DNA of 64,000 nt from Balanoglossus misakiensis (Eukaryota > Hemichordata): the NCBI GenBank assembly GCA_040954595.2, contig CM082595.2:7006001-7070000 (forward strand), written 5' to 3'. The notes beneath the pieces were generated by a model. The model was not told the origin of the DNA, did no database searches, and was given only the letters and a program-made list of their open reading frames with translations. This document shows, in pieces, positions 1 to 13,960 of the stretch; the first letter of the stretch is position 1; each line of letters opens with the position of its first letter. The position numbers were made by a program, and so were the translations under genes.

Positions 1-569
1 CAACACCAACGATCTTGGCTCTATGAAAATCGGCCCAAACAGGTCCAAGCATAAAGAATTACACCACACAACGACAGTAGTTGGCTTTATAAACACTCAC
101 AACATAAAGTTATCGACGAAAAAGTACACGAGCTTATGAAACAACAATGATTTTGGGAGAAATCTGGTTTCAGTGCTTTTCAGAAGCGTCCCTGGGAAAC
201 AATAACCACGCCATTCAAACAGTTGTCAATCGCGTGGAAGTGTGAAGTGTTCAATTATTTTCTGTGTACATGAGAGCAATTACACAGTCATTATGCACGA
301 CGACCACTCCCAAATAAACAACTATACAAACACACGTTAATCCGAACCCCAGGACTTTCCGCACCGGGGTTTAAGCGTAGCACAGCCAGCTGTGAGAATG
401 GGGCAGGGGACCAGACCAGGTGTGTTCGTAAGAATACTCAAATTTCATTGTCTGTTTTGGACACATTTGTTTTGTTTATACTATGGTACACACAAACTCC
501 TGGGTTCACCTATTCTATTTTGTTTTTATTTTCTGATTTTTCACTTTTGTAAATTTTTGCAAACCCCAG

Positions 570-3500
570 GTGCACAGTCTGCAGAGAAGCCTGGCGGACG
601 CTAAAGAGGACAACGCCAAGATTGCAGCAACTTTGGAGAGTGTGATGGGCTCTCATGGACAGCTACAGAACACTGTGGAGAGCCTTCAGACTGAGCTGGG
701 AAGAAAAGACTGTGAGATGATGGCCCTGAAAAGCGACAGGTAATAAGACTGCTGTTGCCTTGTTTGTGAAAGTATTTCAGTGATGGCATTTGGCTACGGT
801 AAAACGGGTTATTTTCGCGACAGGAAATTTTCACGATATCAAAAGAGGCAACTGTTACGCGAGGATTAATTTTCGCGTTTTCTTATTTCATTTACTGCAT
901 CGTTATCACCGAAAATCATTTTACGCGACTTTTTATTTTCGGTTCTCACGTATTTCACGAAAATTAATTGCTTGCGAAAATAGCCCGTTTTAGAGTATGT
1001 GTCTGAATAGGCAGCAGGTTCTAAAATGGCAAATTTGTTTGACATGTTGTACCCATGCAAAGGATGTGAGATGAGTTGTGACTGTAACAACCAATGATTA
1101 AGCATCAGAATATTGTCAGATGTGAGTGACGTGGTCCCTTTACCCCTTCTACCATAATGGTTTGACCCGAATCCACTGTTTTCTATGATAGAAGTGGACC
1201 TCTAAAGAGGTAACCGTGGGTAACAGGGTTTATGAATCCATAGTACACGTACTTTGATGTTTCAATTTCACACTTGATGTTTGTGTCTTGCAGGCAGAAC
1301 GGTCAGCATTCTGTGTTTGAACTGCAGAATGAAGTGCAAAACCTGCACAATAAACTTCTTAATATGGAAACCATGGAAAATAGTGAGGTATGGTTCATCT
1401 TGCTGTTGTATAAAACATCTAGTCACTCTTGTGTTTAGTGAGAGAAGTTAATTTAATGATACAGGTCTGGAGTACCACAAGCAACAATATTTTTGGATGT
1501 GTACTTCAATAATCTATCTGTCTTTTATATGTAGTTGTCAAAAAACTGAACAAAGAAGGGTACATGTATTTCACGAGTGACCTTTTCAAATACCGCACAG
1601 AATGCACTTGTAATTTGATAAGATTTCTGTAAAAGGTAAATATTGTTAAAAAATAACAGAAAATGTAACTGCCAAATCTGTGACAGGTTGAACCGCTGAG
1701 ACGTTCGTTAGAAAAAGCCAAACAAGACAACATCAAGATGGCAGCGTCTGTGGAGGAAGTGTTGCAGTCCAACACCCGGCTGCAGGTCAGCGTGGAGAAA
1801 CTGCAGAACGAGCTGCAGCAGAAAGATCACCATCTACGCATGATCAAAGATCAAAGGTGAGATGGACCGTCAATAATAGTGCAGCAGCTAAGTTATGATA
1901 AATTCATGAAGAATTATCAACAAGATATATTGGAGAGTTCGCAACCCCTTTTCGCATATTCAGAGTGTTGGAAAATTCTCAGAACAGAAATTCCTAGACT
2001 TCCTCACAGCCCCTCTCGCCGTCCATGCAGGCTTATGGACTGATTGCATGTGTGCCCGGCGAGAAGGTTCGCTACACAACACCATATGGGGCTTCTCCTT
2101 TGCTAAACGGTTGAGGGCGCGTAGCGAACCGTGGGCTGTGAGAGAGTCTAGGAAATTCCTAGTATATGTCAGCATGAATGCATATCAAAAACATTATATG
2201 GCAAGTTCGGCTGTACTAGTGTTTTGTTTTGATTTGTTTTGTTTGTTGTTGTTTGGGGGGAGGGGGCTAGTAGCATACAGATTTCCTTACTGCTGCTTAT
2301 TTTTTGCCCATTCTTTTCTGTTCGAAACACAGAGATCAGGAGAGGATGCAGTCTGAGCATCAGTTGAACAACTACCAAGAGAAACTGAACAGCCTGAAAG
2401 AACAAACTAAGAATGAAAGAGATTCCTCCAAGAAACGTACGCAGAGAGAACTTGCAGAAGTAAGCAAGACGTTAATACTTTAATAAACTTAAATTATATG
2501 ACTTCTAAATGGGAAGTGTACTTTCCAAATGAAATGTTGGATTAAAAGGAAAGAAATCATCCACTTGTCTCTTGGGGGTCCTGTTAAACACTGCCTGGCT
2601 AAAACTTTTTTCTAATTCCATGGTGCTGTAAAACAATTGTTTCAGTCAGTGTATACCTCATTGCAGTTGCTAAACTGAACCCCTATACATCAGAGATGCG
2701 GTTGATAATACTGTGATGTGTATCTTGTATCAACCTATGAAAATGTGCCGCTTGAACCTGTGGAACTTGAAATGTGACTATAGATTTCAACCAATAACAT
2801 CCCTATTGGCGATCAGTAAACAAAAGTTAATTTTCTTTGGCTATGTCAAATGCATATCTTAACCCCTTACTTGTCAATTTCAGATCAAAAAAAATTACGA
2901 TGACACCATCGGCAAAGTCTCAGACTTGTCCAAGGCCAACACCGAGCTGAGACACAAACTGATGGACTCGGAACAACAGACCAACAGATACAAAGAGAGA
3001 ATACGAAGTCTCAAAGTGCAACTGGAACATTATCAGAAGAGCAAGAAGAATAGCGAAGAAATGACTGAGAAACTAAAGGTATTGGCGCCTTTACCTCTGT
3101 CTTCATCGTACAGATTTTTTTCCTTTATAAAATAAAAATTATTTAATCAGCTGATTTGCTTCAGTATTCCATTTCTACATTTTGATTTGATTATGTAATG
3201 TCTGTATTATGTTGTCATCATGGCAAGATGTTTTCAGATACACTAATAAATCTTACTTTATTACAGAGATACAAACTTAAGTATGTAATTTTTCATAAAA
3301 TCCAAGGAAAATGCATTATTCTTACTTGTATTTTTAAAAGTGAAATTCTTACTATCTGTGCAGTGCATCAGTGAAGAACTAGCAGAACTGGAGAAAGTGA
3401 AGAATGAGTACATGATGAAGAACAGCCAACAGTCGAAAACCATCTGTTCCTTTGTCTCTCAGATATCCGGCCTGCAGTCGGAGTTGAAGACGCTTTCAGA

Positions 3501-3649
3501 CACACAGCAAGAATTGACAGAAAAGTGCAGGTATTGGTGATGTTTGCTAGTTTAGCAGTGAATTGCATTGATTGGTATGATGGCTGGATTTCTTATGTAT
3601 ACGTAGAAAGTCTGACAATGTTTTGGTTAATCACACACTCTGTCTGTCT

Positions 3650-3699
<50 letters not shown>

Positions 3700-3848
3700 G
3701 TATATACATGCATGCATGCATGCATACATACATACATACATACATGCATGCATGCATACATACATACATACATACATACATACATACATACATACATACA
3801 TACATACATACATACATACATACATACATACATACATACATACATACA

Positions 3849-3879
<31 letters not shown>

Positions 3880-5393
3880 GTTGTAATTTTACAGCATTCT
3901 TGTGGGGTATTTTTGCAAGAAACAAATTATGATACGAATGATTGATTTCAGGAAGCACGAAAAAGACGCTGAGAAAGAGAGATCAAAACGAGAAGAGCTC
4001 TACAAGAAATACAAGGCACTGCACAAAGAAAGAGATAAACTCCACCATTCAAGAAAAGCTGCGGAGGAGAAACTTCAAGAAGCTAATAATGAATCGGTGC
4101 AGGTGAGAGAGTCTGGCTTCTCCGAGACGAATGCCATAGTTGTTTTAGCAAATTTCCCCCTTGTCATATTTACTGTTTGTGGCTAACGTGAGTTCACAGA
4201 CTCGGGTCATATCAATCAGCGTCGCATCGTTAGCATGAGTTTTATTATAAAACACCTATGGCCTGGCCTATATTCGGGCCATAGCAGCTGTTTTTACCCC
4301 CTCGTGACTGTGATTTACAAGAAATGTCATATGCTATTTCCCTCGGCCTGATTCTGGTAACTCACAGCCCCTCATGTCTGTCTTTCTGCACAGATCTCAA
4401 GCAACTTAGAAGAAGCACACGGCTGGTTCAAGACAAAGTTTGAAAGCCTTCAGTCAGAACTGGAACGATCCAAAAGGAGCCAGGCAGCCCTGGAGAGGGC
4501 CACCATGGACACCCAACAACAGCTGATGTTGGAGAAACTAAAGGCGGAGGAGACGGCAGAGAAAGCCAAGGATATGATTCGGGTGGGTGGAACAGATTGC
4601 CTGTGAACTTGAACTTGGATAGGAATAGGAATATAGAAATAATGGACGACGCCCTGACCATTAACGTTGGTTTATGTGTGAGGGCGAGGGGAAAGCCAAA
4701 AATTCATGGGCGAGGCTTCCGAGCCCATGAATCAGTATTTATCATTTATTCATTTTGGCGAGCTTTTTACTCTCATATCCTACAAGTGATTCGCGATATT
4801 TGCACATGTAGAATAACATAAACAGTGTCTTGTATCAAACACAATTAATGGAAAAAGGGCAGCGAGAGAGAGTCTTTGTCCCTTTAACTCACCCTGTGTG
4901 GGATGTGCAGGGTTGTTGTGTTGTGATATGATGTGATGTGAAATTCAAATTCTAAATAGATTTTAATTAAGATGAAAAATGTTTTTTGAATGCAGGCCAG
5001 TAGAAAACAAGCTAAGAAGATAGCCAGCCAGGTGCAATCAGACAGTGCCATGGAAAAGATAGAATTTCAACAACTCAACAGACAGCTACAGTCTGAGAGG
5101 GAACATTCCAAATTCCTTGAGAAGAAACTAGAGAGATTAATGGTAAGTGTGTAGCCGGTAATTGTATGTTTTTGTAACAAAAGTGTACAGATGTTTTGAC
5201 GGTTGGATTTTAAGCCCCACTCATAGCTATTTTTACTTTGCATCGCAAGAATCGGTTATATCGTTTGTGCAGCAATAAAGTCTCTCTATTTTGCATGGTA
5301 TTACAGAATTCAAGTGGTCAGTATCTGGAAGAGATGGCGAATGAGCTTGAATATTACAGGAGTGTTTCACCCATTGCACCTCAGAAATACTAG
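570..5393 (+). CDS. CCDC150: CCDC150 orthologue, coiled-coil protein (3' ten exons, 5'-partial)
   Basis: Exons: 570-739, 1294-1387, 1687-1856, 2333-2459, 2884-3078, 3364-3530, 3952-4102, 4394-4582, 4996-5142, 5307-5393 (stop TAG). All junctions are GT-AG and in phase, giving the last 498 residues. The product is almost entirely heptad coiled coil, rich in E, K, Q and L, with no membrane segment. The stretches SLQRSLADAKEDN and NLEEAHGWFKTKF match conserved stretches I recall from vertebrate CCDC150, a poorly characterised cytoplasmic coiled-coil protein of about 1,100 residues. The window therefore holds the C-terminal half, and the 5' exons lie before base 1. Exons 1 and 3 of the set are both 170 bp, share phase and encode similar modules (KEDNAKIAATLE and KQDNIKMAASVE), which is an old internal duplication. 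No exon is visible in 1-569. Identity rests on remembered family sequence, not a search. Confidence 0.85.
797..995. mobile_element. TA-flanked mariner-type MITE, copy 1
   Basis: Inverted ends read C(G/T)GTAAAACGGGTTATTTTCG inward and are flanked by TA on both sides (795-796 and 996-997). A second copy lies at 39860-40069. The TA duplication and short non-coding body fit a Tc1/mariner-type MITE. It sits in a CCDC150 intron. Confidence 0.75.
1990..2155. mobile_element. Foldback element with GACTCTCTCACAGCCC-type ends, copy 1
   Basis: Inverted ends (AGACTTCCTCACAGCCC and GGGCTGTGAGAGAGTCTAG) enclose a non-coding body containing GTCCATGCAGGCTTATGGAC. A related copy lies at 33331-33500 in the opposite orientation. 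No coding capacity. Superfamily unknown. Confidence 0.55.
3652..3878. repeat. (CA)n then (CATA)n microsatellite
   Basis: A run of CA dinucleotides to about 3692 is followed by TGCA/CATA tetranucleotides from 3708 to 3878. It lies in a CCDC150 intron. The long His/Thr/Tyr and Cys/Met/Tyr open frames here are repeat artefacts. Confidence 0.98.
4743..4887. mobile_element. TTAA-flanked foldback MITE (family 1), right half
   Basis: Carries the right-hand half of the family: the TTTATTCATTTTGGCGAG core, then ACATGTAGAATAACATAAAC, GTGTCTTGTATCAAACA and the end GTCCCTTTAA. The left half is missing or unrecognisable. Confidence 0.75.
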
Positions 5394-6574
5394 CCGTGGT
5401 GTTGTCTTTTACCAGTACACTTCTTCTGTGAGGCATTATTTTTTCAATGTGGAGTGTAGCACAGCGCCCCCATCAGGCAAGAAGCGAATCTAGAAACTTG
5501 TTTGTTTCATAGTTATTTGTTAGTGTCCTTTGGTTTGATTTGACATAATTTTCTTGTTTATCTTTGTTTGTTTGTTTATTTTATATTTATTTATAATATT
5601 GCATGTCATGTCATTAGAAGTGTCAAATTTTGCTTGAATGTTGTTAGCAATGGACTCTGAAGACCACTTTTGAAAAACATAAAACTTAAAAAGGTTCCTC
5701 CAACTCGTTTGCTAGAAAATGTAATTATAAAATTCTGGAGCTTCAGTTATTCAATTTAAAATTAGGTGATCCAAACTTCCCTTGAAATATTGCTTGAGAG
5801 ATTGTGGAATTTTGAGTGACTTATGTCTGTATGAACCTGTAAACATGTTCTTTTCCTGTAACGGGTCTACGTTTCGTAGCATTATTTTTTCACCACTGAA
5901 GATAAGTTTATGTAAAATTTTTAAAAGCACAAAGTCACGAGTATAAATTCACACTCAGACTGGCACCATGCATGGTTACGGAAATGTGTCAAATTACAAA
6001 GTTTCACTATGACAGCCATGCAAAGAAAAGCATTTATTTTTTGAGTACAAGAGTTAGACACACTTGCTTTGGCCATAAATGGCCATTTGTTAATAATACA
6101 AATTAATGCAAATTGATTATAAATGTAAATGCAAAGTATGTAGATTGCTTCTTTTAACCATATATGGGCATATGCAAATAAGAATTGCCCATATACCTTT
6201 ATTGTTGATTTTCATCCAGTGGGACATGCTTTTCTATTTTCTCTTAAAACCAAAGTGATAAATAAATGAAAAATGCATGTAGTATTTGCTGAAATGTAGA
6301 TTATGTGTCTTGCTGCGATTGATGTAATTGAAAAAAAGAAAACTTACGTCCACTGTACATTTTATTTTTGTACTGTTTGAAGATATTTAAAATAAAATAA
6401 TCTGTGAATATTTAATGTAAGCTCAATGTCAAATTATAAGTATGGGAAGTACTATATTGTGATGCAATTTTTGATTTATAATGAATGAAGATGTATTTAT
6501 TTTTGCTGATTTATACCATCTAATGTGTATTGAAATTTGTATTATTGTGAATAATATATAAAGATTTAATGATC

Positions 6575-6580
6575 AATAAA
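6575..6580 (+). terminator. Polyadenylation signal of CCDC150
   Basis: AATAAA about 1.2 kb after the CCDC150 stop, followed by a T/GT-rich stretch (6597-6613). The AT-rich tract 5394-6600 holds no other gene and is best read as a long 3' UTR. Earlier AATAAA-like words (around 6260 and 6390) could give shorter forms. Confidence 0.5.
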
Positions 6581-6629
6581 GGGAATTTCAACTGTCTTTT
6601 TTGTGTGTGTGTGAATGTATCACTGAATT

Positions 6630-7250
6630 TTTAATCAATCAATCAATCAAAAACATATAGCGCCAACATCCAGATGTACTGTTCAGTGGCGCCTGATGGT
6701 TGTTCACATACTGTAGGCTTTTTTAAACAAGTCTTCAGTTTCCCCTTAAAGGGACAAAGTCTCTCTCTCCCTACCCTTTTTACATTAATTATGTTTGATA
6801 CAAGAGACCGTTTATGTTATTCTACATGTGGATATATAGTGAATCAACATTCGACCACACACAACTTCCATCCCGTTTGTAGAAGCGGGAGTGAAAAACT
6901 CGCCAAAATGAATAATTGGTGTATACCATTTATTCATTTTGGGTGAATTTTTACTCTCCTATCCTACAAATAGGATGGAAGTTGTGTGTGGTTGAACGTT
7001 GATTCACTACATATACACATGTACATTAATATAAACAGTGTCTTGTATCAAACATAATTACTGGAAAAAGGGCAGCAAGAGGGAGACTTTGTCCCCTTTA
7101 AAGAGTCCAGACTGGTAGCTAGACGAATGTCATCAGGTAGTGAGTTCCAGAGCTTCGGAGCAGCATAAGAAAATGCCCGTCCTCCATAGTGACAAAGGTA
7201 TGTCGATGGGGGGAGTATGTGTCTCGGTGAAATGATATTGAAGACCAAAA
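6630..7250 (-). mobile_element. LINE 3' end with a nested MITE
   Basis: On the minus strand 7105-7240 encodes RAFSYAAPKLWNSLPDDIR, the usual C-terminus of CR1/jockey-type ORF2 proteins. The element resumes at 6744 down to about 6630 after interruption by a family 1 MITE (6746-7101), and ends in GATT repeats. A second copy of the same 3' end lies at 36541-36655. Only the tail is left, without reverse transcriptase. Confidence 0.75.
6746..7101. mobile_element. TTAA-flanked foldback MITE (family 1), full copy inside a LINE
   Basis: TTAA at both ends, termini AGGGACAAAGTC in inverted orientation, and the whole body is nearly self-complementary through a centre near AATGAATAATTGG. It is inserted within the LINE tail described at 6630-7250, so it is the younger of the two. 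Confidence 0.88.
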
Positions 7251-7254
7251 ATAG

Positions 7255-8380
7255 CCTTTCGCAATTAAGTAGATTAAATGTGCAAGAACATCATGTTGCA
7301 GAATTATTTAATTAATAAATAATTTAGCTGATACAATTGGGTGTTGGAAAAGTGCTGAGTCACTCTGACCGTGCAATGACTGTGAAGCGATCAGGACATT
7401 CAATCAGCATGGTTGGGGGGGGGTGTACATCATTGGGTTATATTTTTACAATCCCAGAATGATCAAAATCAAGTGTACTTTTCAAGAAGGCTTTGGCGAT
7501 ATGAAGGAAAATGTCGAGTTTTCAAAATTCCAGATACGTGCAAGATCTCTAATAGTTCAAGCAACCTTATTGACTATCCCAAGTTCTAACCCATTTTATC
7601 CAAGCGTCACCACAAATGGTACAGTTCACACAGACGAGGGAGTGTTCATTTGTAACGACCGGGGGGGGGGTGAAAACATAGTATGATTGTACTTTCGAAA
7701 ACAAAGTGACTTCCTCATGCATCGAATATTCAAAAGATCTTCCCCATCCAGTAGAGTAAAATATCTTGATCCAATAGAGATAGACGAAATTGCCTGCATT
7801 CAGTATAAACTATTATTTTGACAGGGACAAATATTCCGCCAGTGAACAAGCAATTTAGAGGTTTTAGTTGTGAAGTCTCATATTCTTGCTGAAACAGTTA
7901 CACATTTCTAAACGGCCAACAACAATAAATATACTGTTAAAATTGACCGAGGTATTTTTTAAAAATTGACCTTTTAAAGTACAAACTTGTTGCAAGTCCA
8001 ACGAACAGTATTGACGTTGATAATACAAACCGTAACATATTCAGCCAAGGGAAAGTCTTAGTATATGAATAAGGAGGGTGCTCAATTTTTCATATATACT
8101 TGTGATTGCTAAAGTCAGGTAAGCCTGGCTGAATTATTCAGCCCACCCTTTGCCGCAAAAGCTGAACCCTCCTATCCGTGGACATCGTTCAATTCAAGGT
8201 TTGTGTGGGAAAAGGGTTTCAAAGGCAGGTGTACGTACTAACATGACGATAATCACACCGTACCACAATTTGTTCAGATGGGGCATAGACAACAATGTAT
8301 ACAATTTCACGAGACAGAAATAACATACAATATTTTTACCGATACTTATTAACCAGCTATCTTTTATAGATAACTGAGGG
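7255..8380. other. Intergenic region, no gene seen
   Basis: AT-rich sequence with two poly-G tracts (around 7412 and 7663). I see no splice-supported coding frame. It forms the upstream flank of the first cysteine-rich secreted-protein gene. Confidence 0.5.
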
Positions 8381-8383
8381 CTT

Positions 8384-8391
8384 TATTTAAG
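8384..8391 (+). promoter_or_regulatory. TATA-like box of secreted-protein gene A
   Basis: TATTTAAG lies 59 bp before the ATG. The tandem paralogue has the same word at nearly the same distance (56 bp), in a shared TTATTTAAGTARCG context. Conservation between copies supports a core promoter and a 5' UTR of only about 25-30 nt. Inference, not measured. Confidence 0.5.
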
Positions 8392-8442
8392 TAACGATTC
8401 TGACTTAAATTCATGTACTTGTTCCCTTTCAGGTAAATCGTC

Positions 8443-10103
<1,661 letters not shown>

Positions 10104-10216
10104 GACCTCGAAACAATGGACTGAATCCGTTCCTGGTTATTTCAACAACAAGATATACCAGTCTCGAATATTTTTGTTATCATTTCAGAGCCATGTAACG
10201 AGCGCAGTAGGATAGC

Positions 10217-10222
10217 AATAAA
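10217..10222 (+). terminator. Polyadenylation signal of gene A
   Basis: AATAAA 114 nt after the stop codon of secreted-protein gene A. A second AATAAA follows at about 10250. Confidence 0.6.
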
Positions 10223-10702
10223 AATGGCCGTGCGCTATCATGGAATCTTAAATAAAATTGGCTTGAATGAATATTTATTTAAACGATTTGTGCATTATTA
10301 TTATGTTGTACTCTAGACGGCAAATTCGATCACAGGCGAATGGCAAATTTGCTTGTTTTATTTGTAAATTATTGCGGTAGGTCTGGCTTTGAATACCATA
10401 AAATGCAGGACAATTCATAGCCCTTCTGCTGAGATGATTCTGGACAAAACCAGCAGACGATTTTCATTGAAATACGCAGACATGAAAATCTGATACATGT
10501 ATTAAAAATCATACAAGTACGTTCTATGTCAACACCGATAAGACATATACATGTAGGTCCCTATAGCAAATCTCGGAATATACAATTCTGCATCTGCGAC
10601 TCCTCATTCTGACCCCCCCCCCCTCCCCACCCATAATTGAATTGTGAGCCCAGCTATAGATAGAGGGTGACTGCCGACTGTAGCAGCATCAGGTATATTT
10701 AA

Positions 10703-10922
10703 TTAAAGGGACAAAGTCTTTCTCTCGCTGCCCCTTTTGCCATTAATTATGTTTGATACAAGACACCGTTTATGTTATTCTACATGTGGATATATAGTGA
10801 ATCAATGATCAACCACACAAAACTTCCATCCCACTTGTATGATATGAGAGTGCGGCCCAAAATGAATAAATGGTAGAGAACGATTATTAATTTTGGCGAG
10901 TTATTTTCACTCTTGTGTCTAC
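10703..10922. mobile_element. TTAA-flanked foldback MITE (family 1), left half
   Basis: Begins TTAAAGGGACAAAGTC and continues through the usual left arm to the AATGAATAAATGG centre, then breaks off near CACTCTTGTGTCTAC. It lies between the two secreted-protein genes. Confidence 0.8.
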
Positions 10923-10924
10923 AT

Positions 10925-11425
10925 TCTTCTTGACACGTGTGGTGCAGACTAGCAACAGGATTTCACTGGAAAGAAAATCTTTTTTTATCCATTACATGGT
11001 GGATTTTTTGTCAAATTTACAATGTTAAAATGTAACCCTCACTCTAGAACAAGTCTTGCGTCCCTACTCCTAGGACAAGTTTGTAAGATGTGACCACCAC
11101 CCCCCTCCCCTTTCGATTTCTCCGCGGTCCACCTACTCGTTATATCTGAATGCTCACAAATGAATACATTGTTGGCTAGTGCAGGAAGTCAAATTATACG
11201 TTGCACGTATTTTCACCCTGCTTTATCCAGCTGTTAACTCACAAAGTACATGTGTAATACAGTGTATCACGTAATTAGTGATAACCTGAATTGTCTCTCG
11301 TGATTAGTGTGGGAACGTGTTATTTAGAAACACAGTTGTCTCCTGACAAGACCATTTCACGAGGCGTCGACTGGCGTAGAAGTCGATAATGATCATTCGT
11401 GGATAAATGTTCCGATAAGCGTAGA
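10925..11425. other. Intergenic spacer between the tandem secreted-protein genes
   Basis: No coding frame supported. It contains poly-C tracts near 11100 and an AT-rich stretch leading to the promoter of gene B. Confidence 0.5.
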
Positions 11426-11428
11426 AAT

Positions 11429-11436
11429 TATTTAAG
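11429..11436 (+). promoter_or_regulatory. TATA-like box of secreted-protein gene B
   Basis: TATTTAAG 56 bp before the ATG, the same word and nearly the same position as in gene A. Confidence 0.5.
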
Positions 11437-11484
11437 TAGCGCTACTGTAGTATACACACCTCATTTCGAGCTAGTGCGACCACC

Positions 11485-13560
11485 ATGAAGAGTCTGCTGT
11501 CCGCGATCATTTCGGCCGCCGCCTTTATGGCGTGTGTGCATCAGTCCGAGTCCTTTATCATGGAGATGCCCGGGGCACTGAACCATCTGGTGAACGACAC
11601 CTGCATGTACCGCCACGAGAAGCTCTGGATCGGAATTAGCGACATCACCAACGTCGTCGCCACACAACTGGTGGCCTGCCCGCCGTCGCTGCTCACCGGC
11701 TACGAGGCACTGGAGTTTGTAGATCCGTTCGTCTTCTTCGAAGACATCATCCATAGCGTCGGCCATCTCATCGAAGATACAAACAGCATGCTGTGGAATG
11801 ATATTCCACTCGGCGCTCTGCCTACCGCCGATTTGGTTAGTCACAGATATATAATCATGTCATTTAAAGGGACAAAGTCTCTCTCGCTGCCTTTTTTCAT
11901 TAATCATGTTTGATACAAGACACTGTTGATGTTATTTTACATGTGGATACATAGTGAATCAACGTTCGACCACACACAACTTCCATCCTGCTTGTAGACA
12001 CGAGAGTGAAAAACTCGATGAATATGAGAGATACAAATCTTGCCAAAATGAATAATCGGTCTCTACCATTTATTCGTTTTGGGCGAGTTTTACTCTCATA
12101 TCATACAAGCGGGATGGAAGTTGTGTGTGGTTGAACGTTCATTCACTACATAATTATACACATGTAGAATAACATAAACGGTGTCTTGTATCAAACATAA
12201 TTAATGGAAAGAGGGCAGCGAGAGAGAGACTTTGTCCCTTTAAATCTTTGGGTAGTTTACGTTTGTTGGTAAAGAGAATATTAGCGTATGTATTGTAAAA
12301 CTGTTCACACATGTAGATTTCGCGGGGGTAGGATTAACTGCATATCTTCCATTTTCATGACGTGACGATTTCAGAATGATCTCCCCTTTTCTTGTATACC
12401 CTTTTAACTTTCAGTTGTTGATGAACCAAAGTTAAATACAATGTGATAATGTGACAGACGTCATTTCTACGTCGCCAAATCCATGACTGTAAAAGCCGCT
12501 CGCATTTTATCATCAAAAACAATCGCGATATCCGTCATTTTTTTTATAAGGGAAGATAATGTGACGATTGGTTGAAGCCGTCCATAGAAATTAAAAAAAA
12601 CGAGTCTTGGGTAACTTATGCGGCGATCCGTCGATTTACGAAGTTCACAGAAAACGCTGGCGACGGACAATGAAGTGAAGTCCGATGACACGCGATGGGG
12701 GCTCAATTCGAGATACCCTGTCGTGTGAAATTCACCCTTGGTCTTTTCAACTGCAGGGTCCGGCAGCGGGTCCGTTATCTTTCTGCCTGAATTGCTACCA
12801 GGAGGTTTTGTTCACTGACGCCGGTGCCACCGAATGGTTTACATTCGACTGCAAAGATATTGTAAGTAGGACTTGGAGGATGAAAATGGTGATAGTATAG
12901 ACTTGCTATGGGCTTCATTATGTGTAGGGAACGCGTAGAAATTCATATTGACAGACAGACAGACATACGGACGGACGGACAGACGGACGGACATGAAGCT
13001 AGCAGATTAGATGGATGAATGAATGAACGGATGGAGGGATGGTTACGGAGGGATTGAGGGATGATGAGTAAGCGGGCAATGGATGGATAGATTAGACTTG
13101 CTCCAAGTCTATGGGCTTCATTATGTGTAGGGAACGCGTAGTCGACGCTACCCGAAACCGCAAGCTCAGTCCCAAATTCGAAACTCACCTCACTACCAAA
13201 AACACGCTCAAGGCAAGCATGCACTCAAAAAGTATTGAAATTATTTATTAAGACAAAAAAAAACACCGAAAACACAAAAAGTATTGAGATTTAAAAATCA
13301 CCAAGCGACTAGTGGGCTAGTCTAGTGATAGTATTTCACTCGCGAGTTTCAAATCACACGGTAAACTGCATTCCACTAACGTGTTTTCATTTCTACTTTT
13401 TCTGTAGACATGCCCGGATGAATTTCAAGGTCAAATTCACTACAACCCCCCTGGAACGGTGGAAAGAGAGCTACAGGCTACGTATTGCCACTACACACAC
13501 GACGACAAAGCTGCCAGTTATTTTCTGTGCAGGGTGTATTCGGCTCTCAATGAGCCATAG
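11485..13560 (+). CDS. Small secreted eight-cysteine protein, gene B (paralogue of gene A)
   Basis: Three exons: 11485-11835, 12757-12861, 13408-13560 (stop TAG), both introns phase 0, giving 202 residues. Exon 2 is the same length as in gene A (105 bp), exon 1 is two codons longer and exon 3 two codons longer. Signal peptide residues 1-21 (SLLSAIISAAAFMACVHQ). All eight mature cysteines are kept: NDTC, VACPP, FCLNC, FDCKD, TCP, TYCHY and FLCRV. Near-identical blocks to gene A include LNHLVNDTCMYRHEKL, ACPPSLLTGY and TDAG-TEWFTFDCKDI. Intron 1 holds a full family 1 MITE (11864-12243) not shared with gene A, so it inserted after the duplication. The C-terminal few residues differ most. Polyadenylation signal at 13638. 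Function unknown. Confidence 0.85.
11864..12243. mobile_element. TTAA-flanked foldback MITE (family 1), full copy
   Basis: TTAA at both ends, inverted AGGGACAAAGTC termini, near-complete self-complementarity. It sits in intron 1 of gene B. Confidence 0.9.
12901..13142. repeat. Direct repeat flanking (GACG/GATG)n microsatellite
   Basis: TATGGGCTTCATTATGTGTA with the following GGGAACGCGTAG occurs at 12907-12938 and again at 13111-13142. Between the copies is a GACA/GACG/GATG simple repeat. This is a local tandem duplication around a microsatellite in intron 2 of gene B. Confidence 0.8.
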
Positions 13561-13637
13561 GTCCTATCTATAGAAAACAGATGTTATTTTTGTCATAACT
13601 TCAAATCGGTGTAATTTGTGTGGAATTGTGGAATTGC

Positions 13638-13643
13638 AATAAA
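13638..13643 (+). terminator. Polyadenylation signal of gene B
   Basis: AATAAA 78 nt after the stop codon of gene B, in the context GCAATAAAAA also seen after gene A. Confidence 0.6.
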
Positions 13644-13716
13644 AAAGAGTACGCATTAATCATGGAACAGAATGTATGTATTTTTAAAGAGCATTGGGCG
13701 TTATTATTCAAATACC

Positions 13717-13960
13717 TTAAAGTGACAAAGTCGCTCTCTCGCTGCCAATTTTCCATTAATTATGTTTGATACAAGACACCGTTTATGTTATTCTACATGT
13801 GGATATATAGTGAATCATGCAATGTTTGATCACACACAACTTTCATGTTCCATCCCGTTTGTAGGATATGAGAGTAAAAATCTCGCCAAAATGAATAAAT
13901 GGTAAACACCGATTATTCATTGACGACACGAGAGTGAAAAACTCGTCAAAGTGAACAATC
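13717..13960. mobile_element. TTAA-flanked foldback MITE (family 1), left half
   Basis: Begins TTAAAGTGACAAAGTC and carries the left arm through the central AATGAATAAATGG. The right arm is missing. Confidence 0.78.

Noticed and set aside
3525-3958. Long open frames of His-Thr-Tyr or Cys-Met-Tyr on both strands
   Set aside because: They are translations of the CA and CATA microsatellite.
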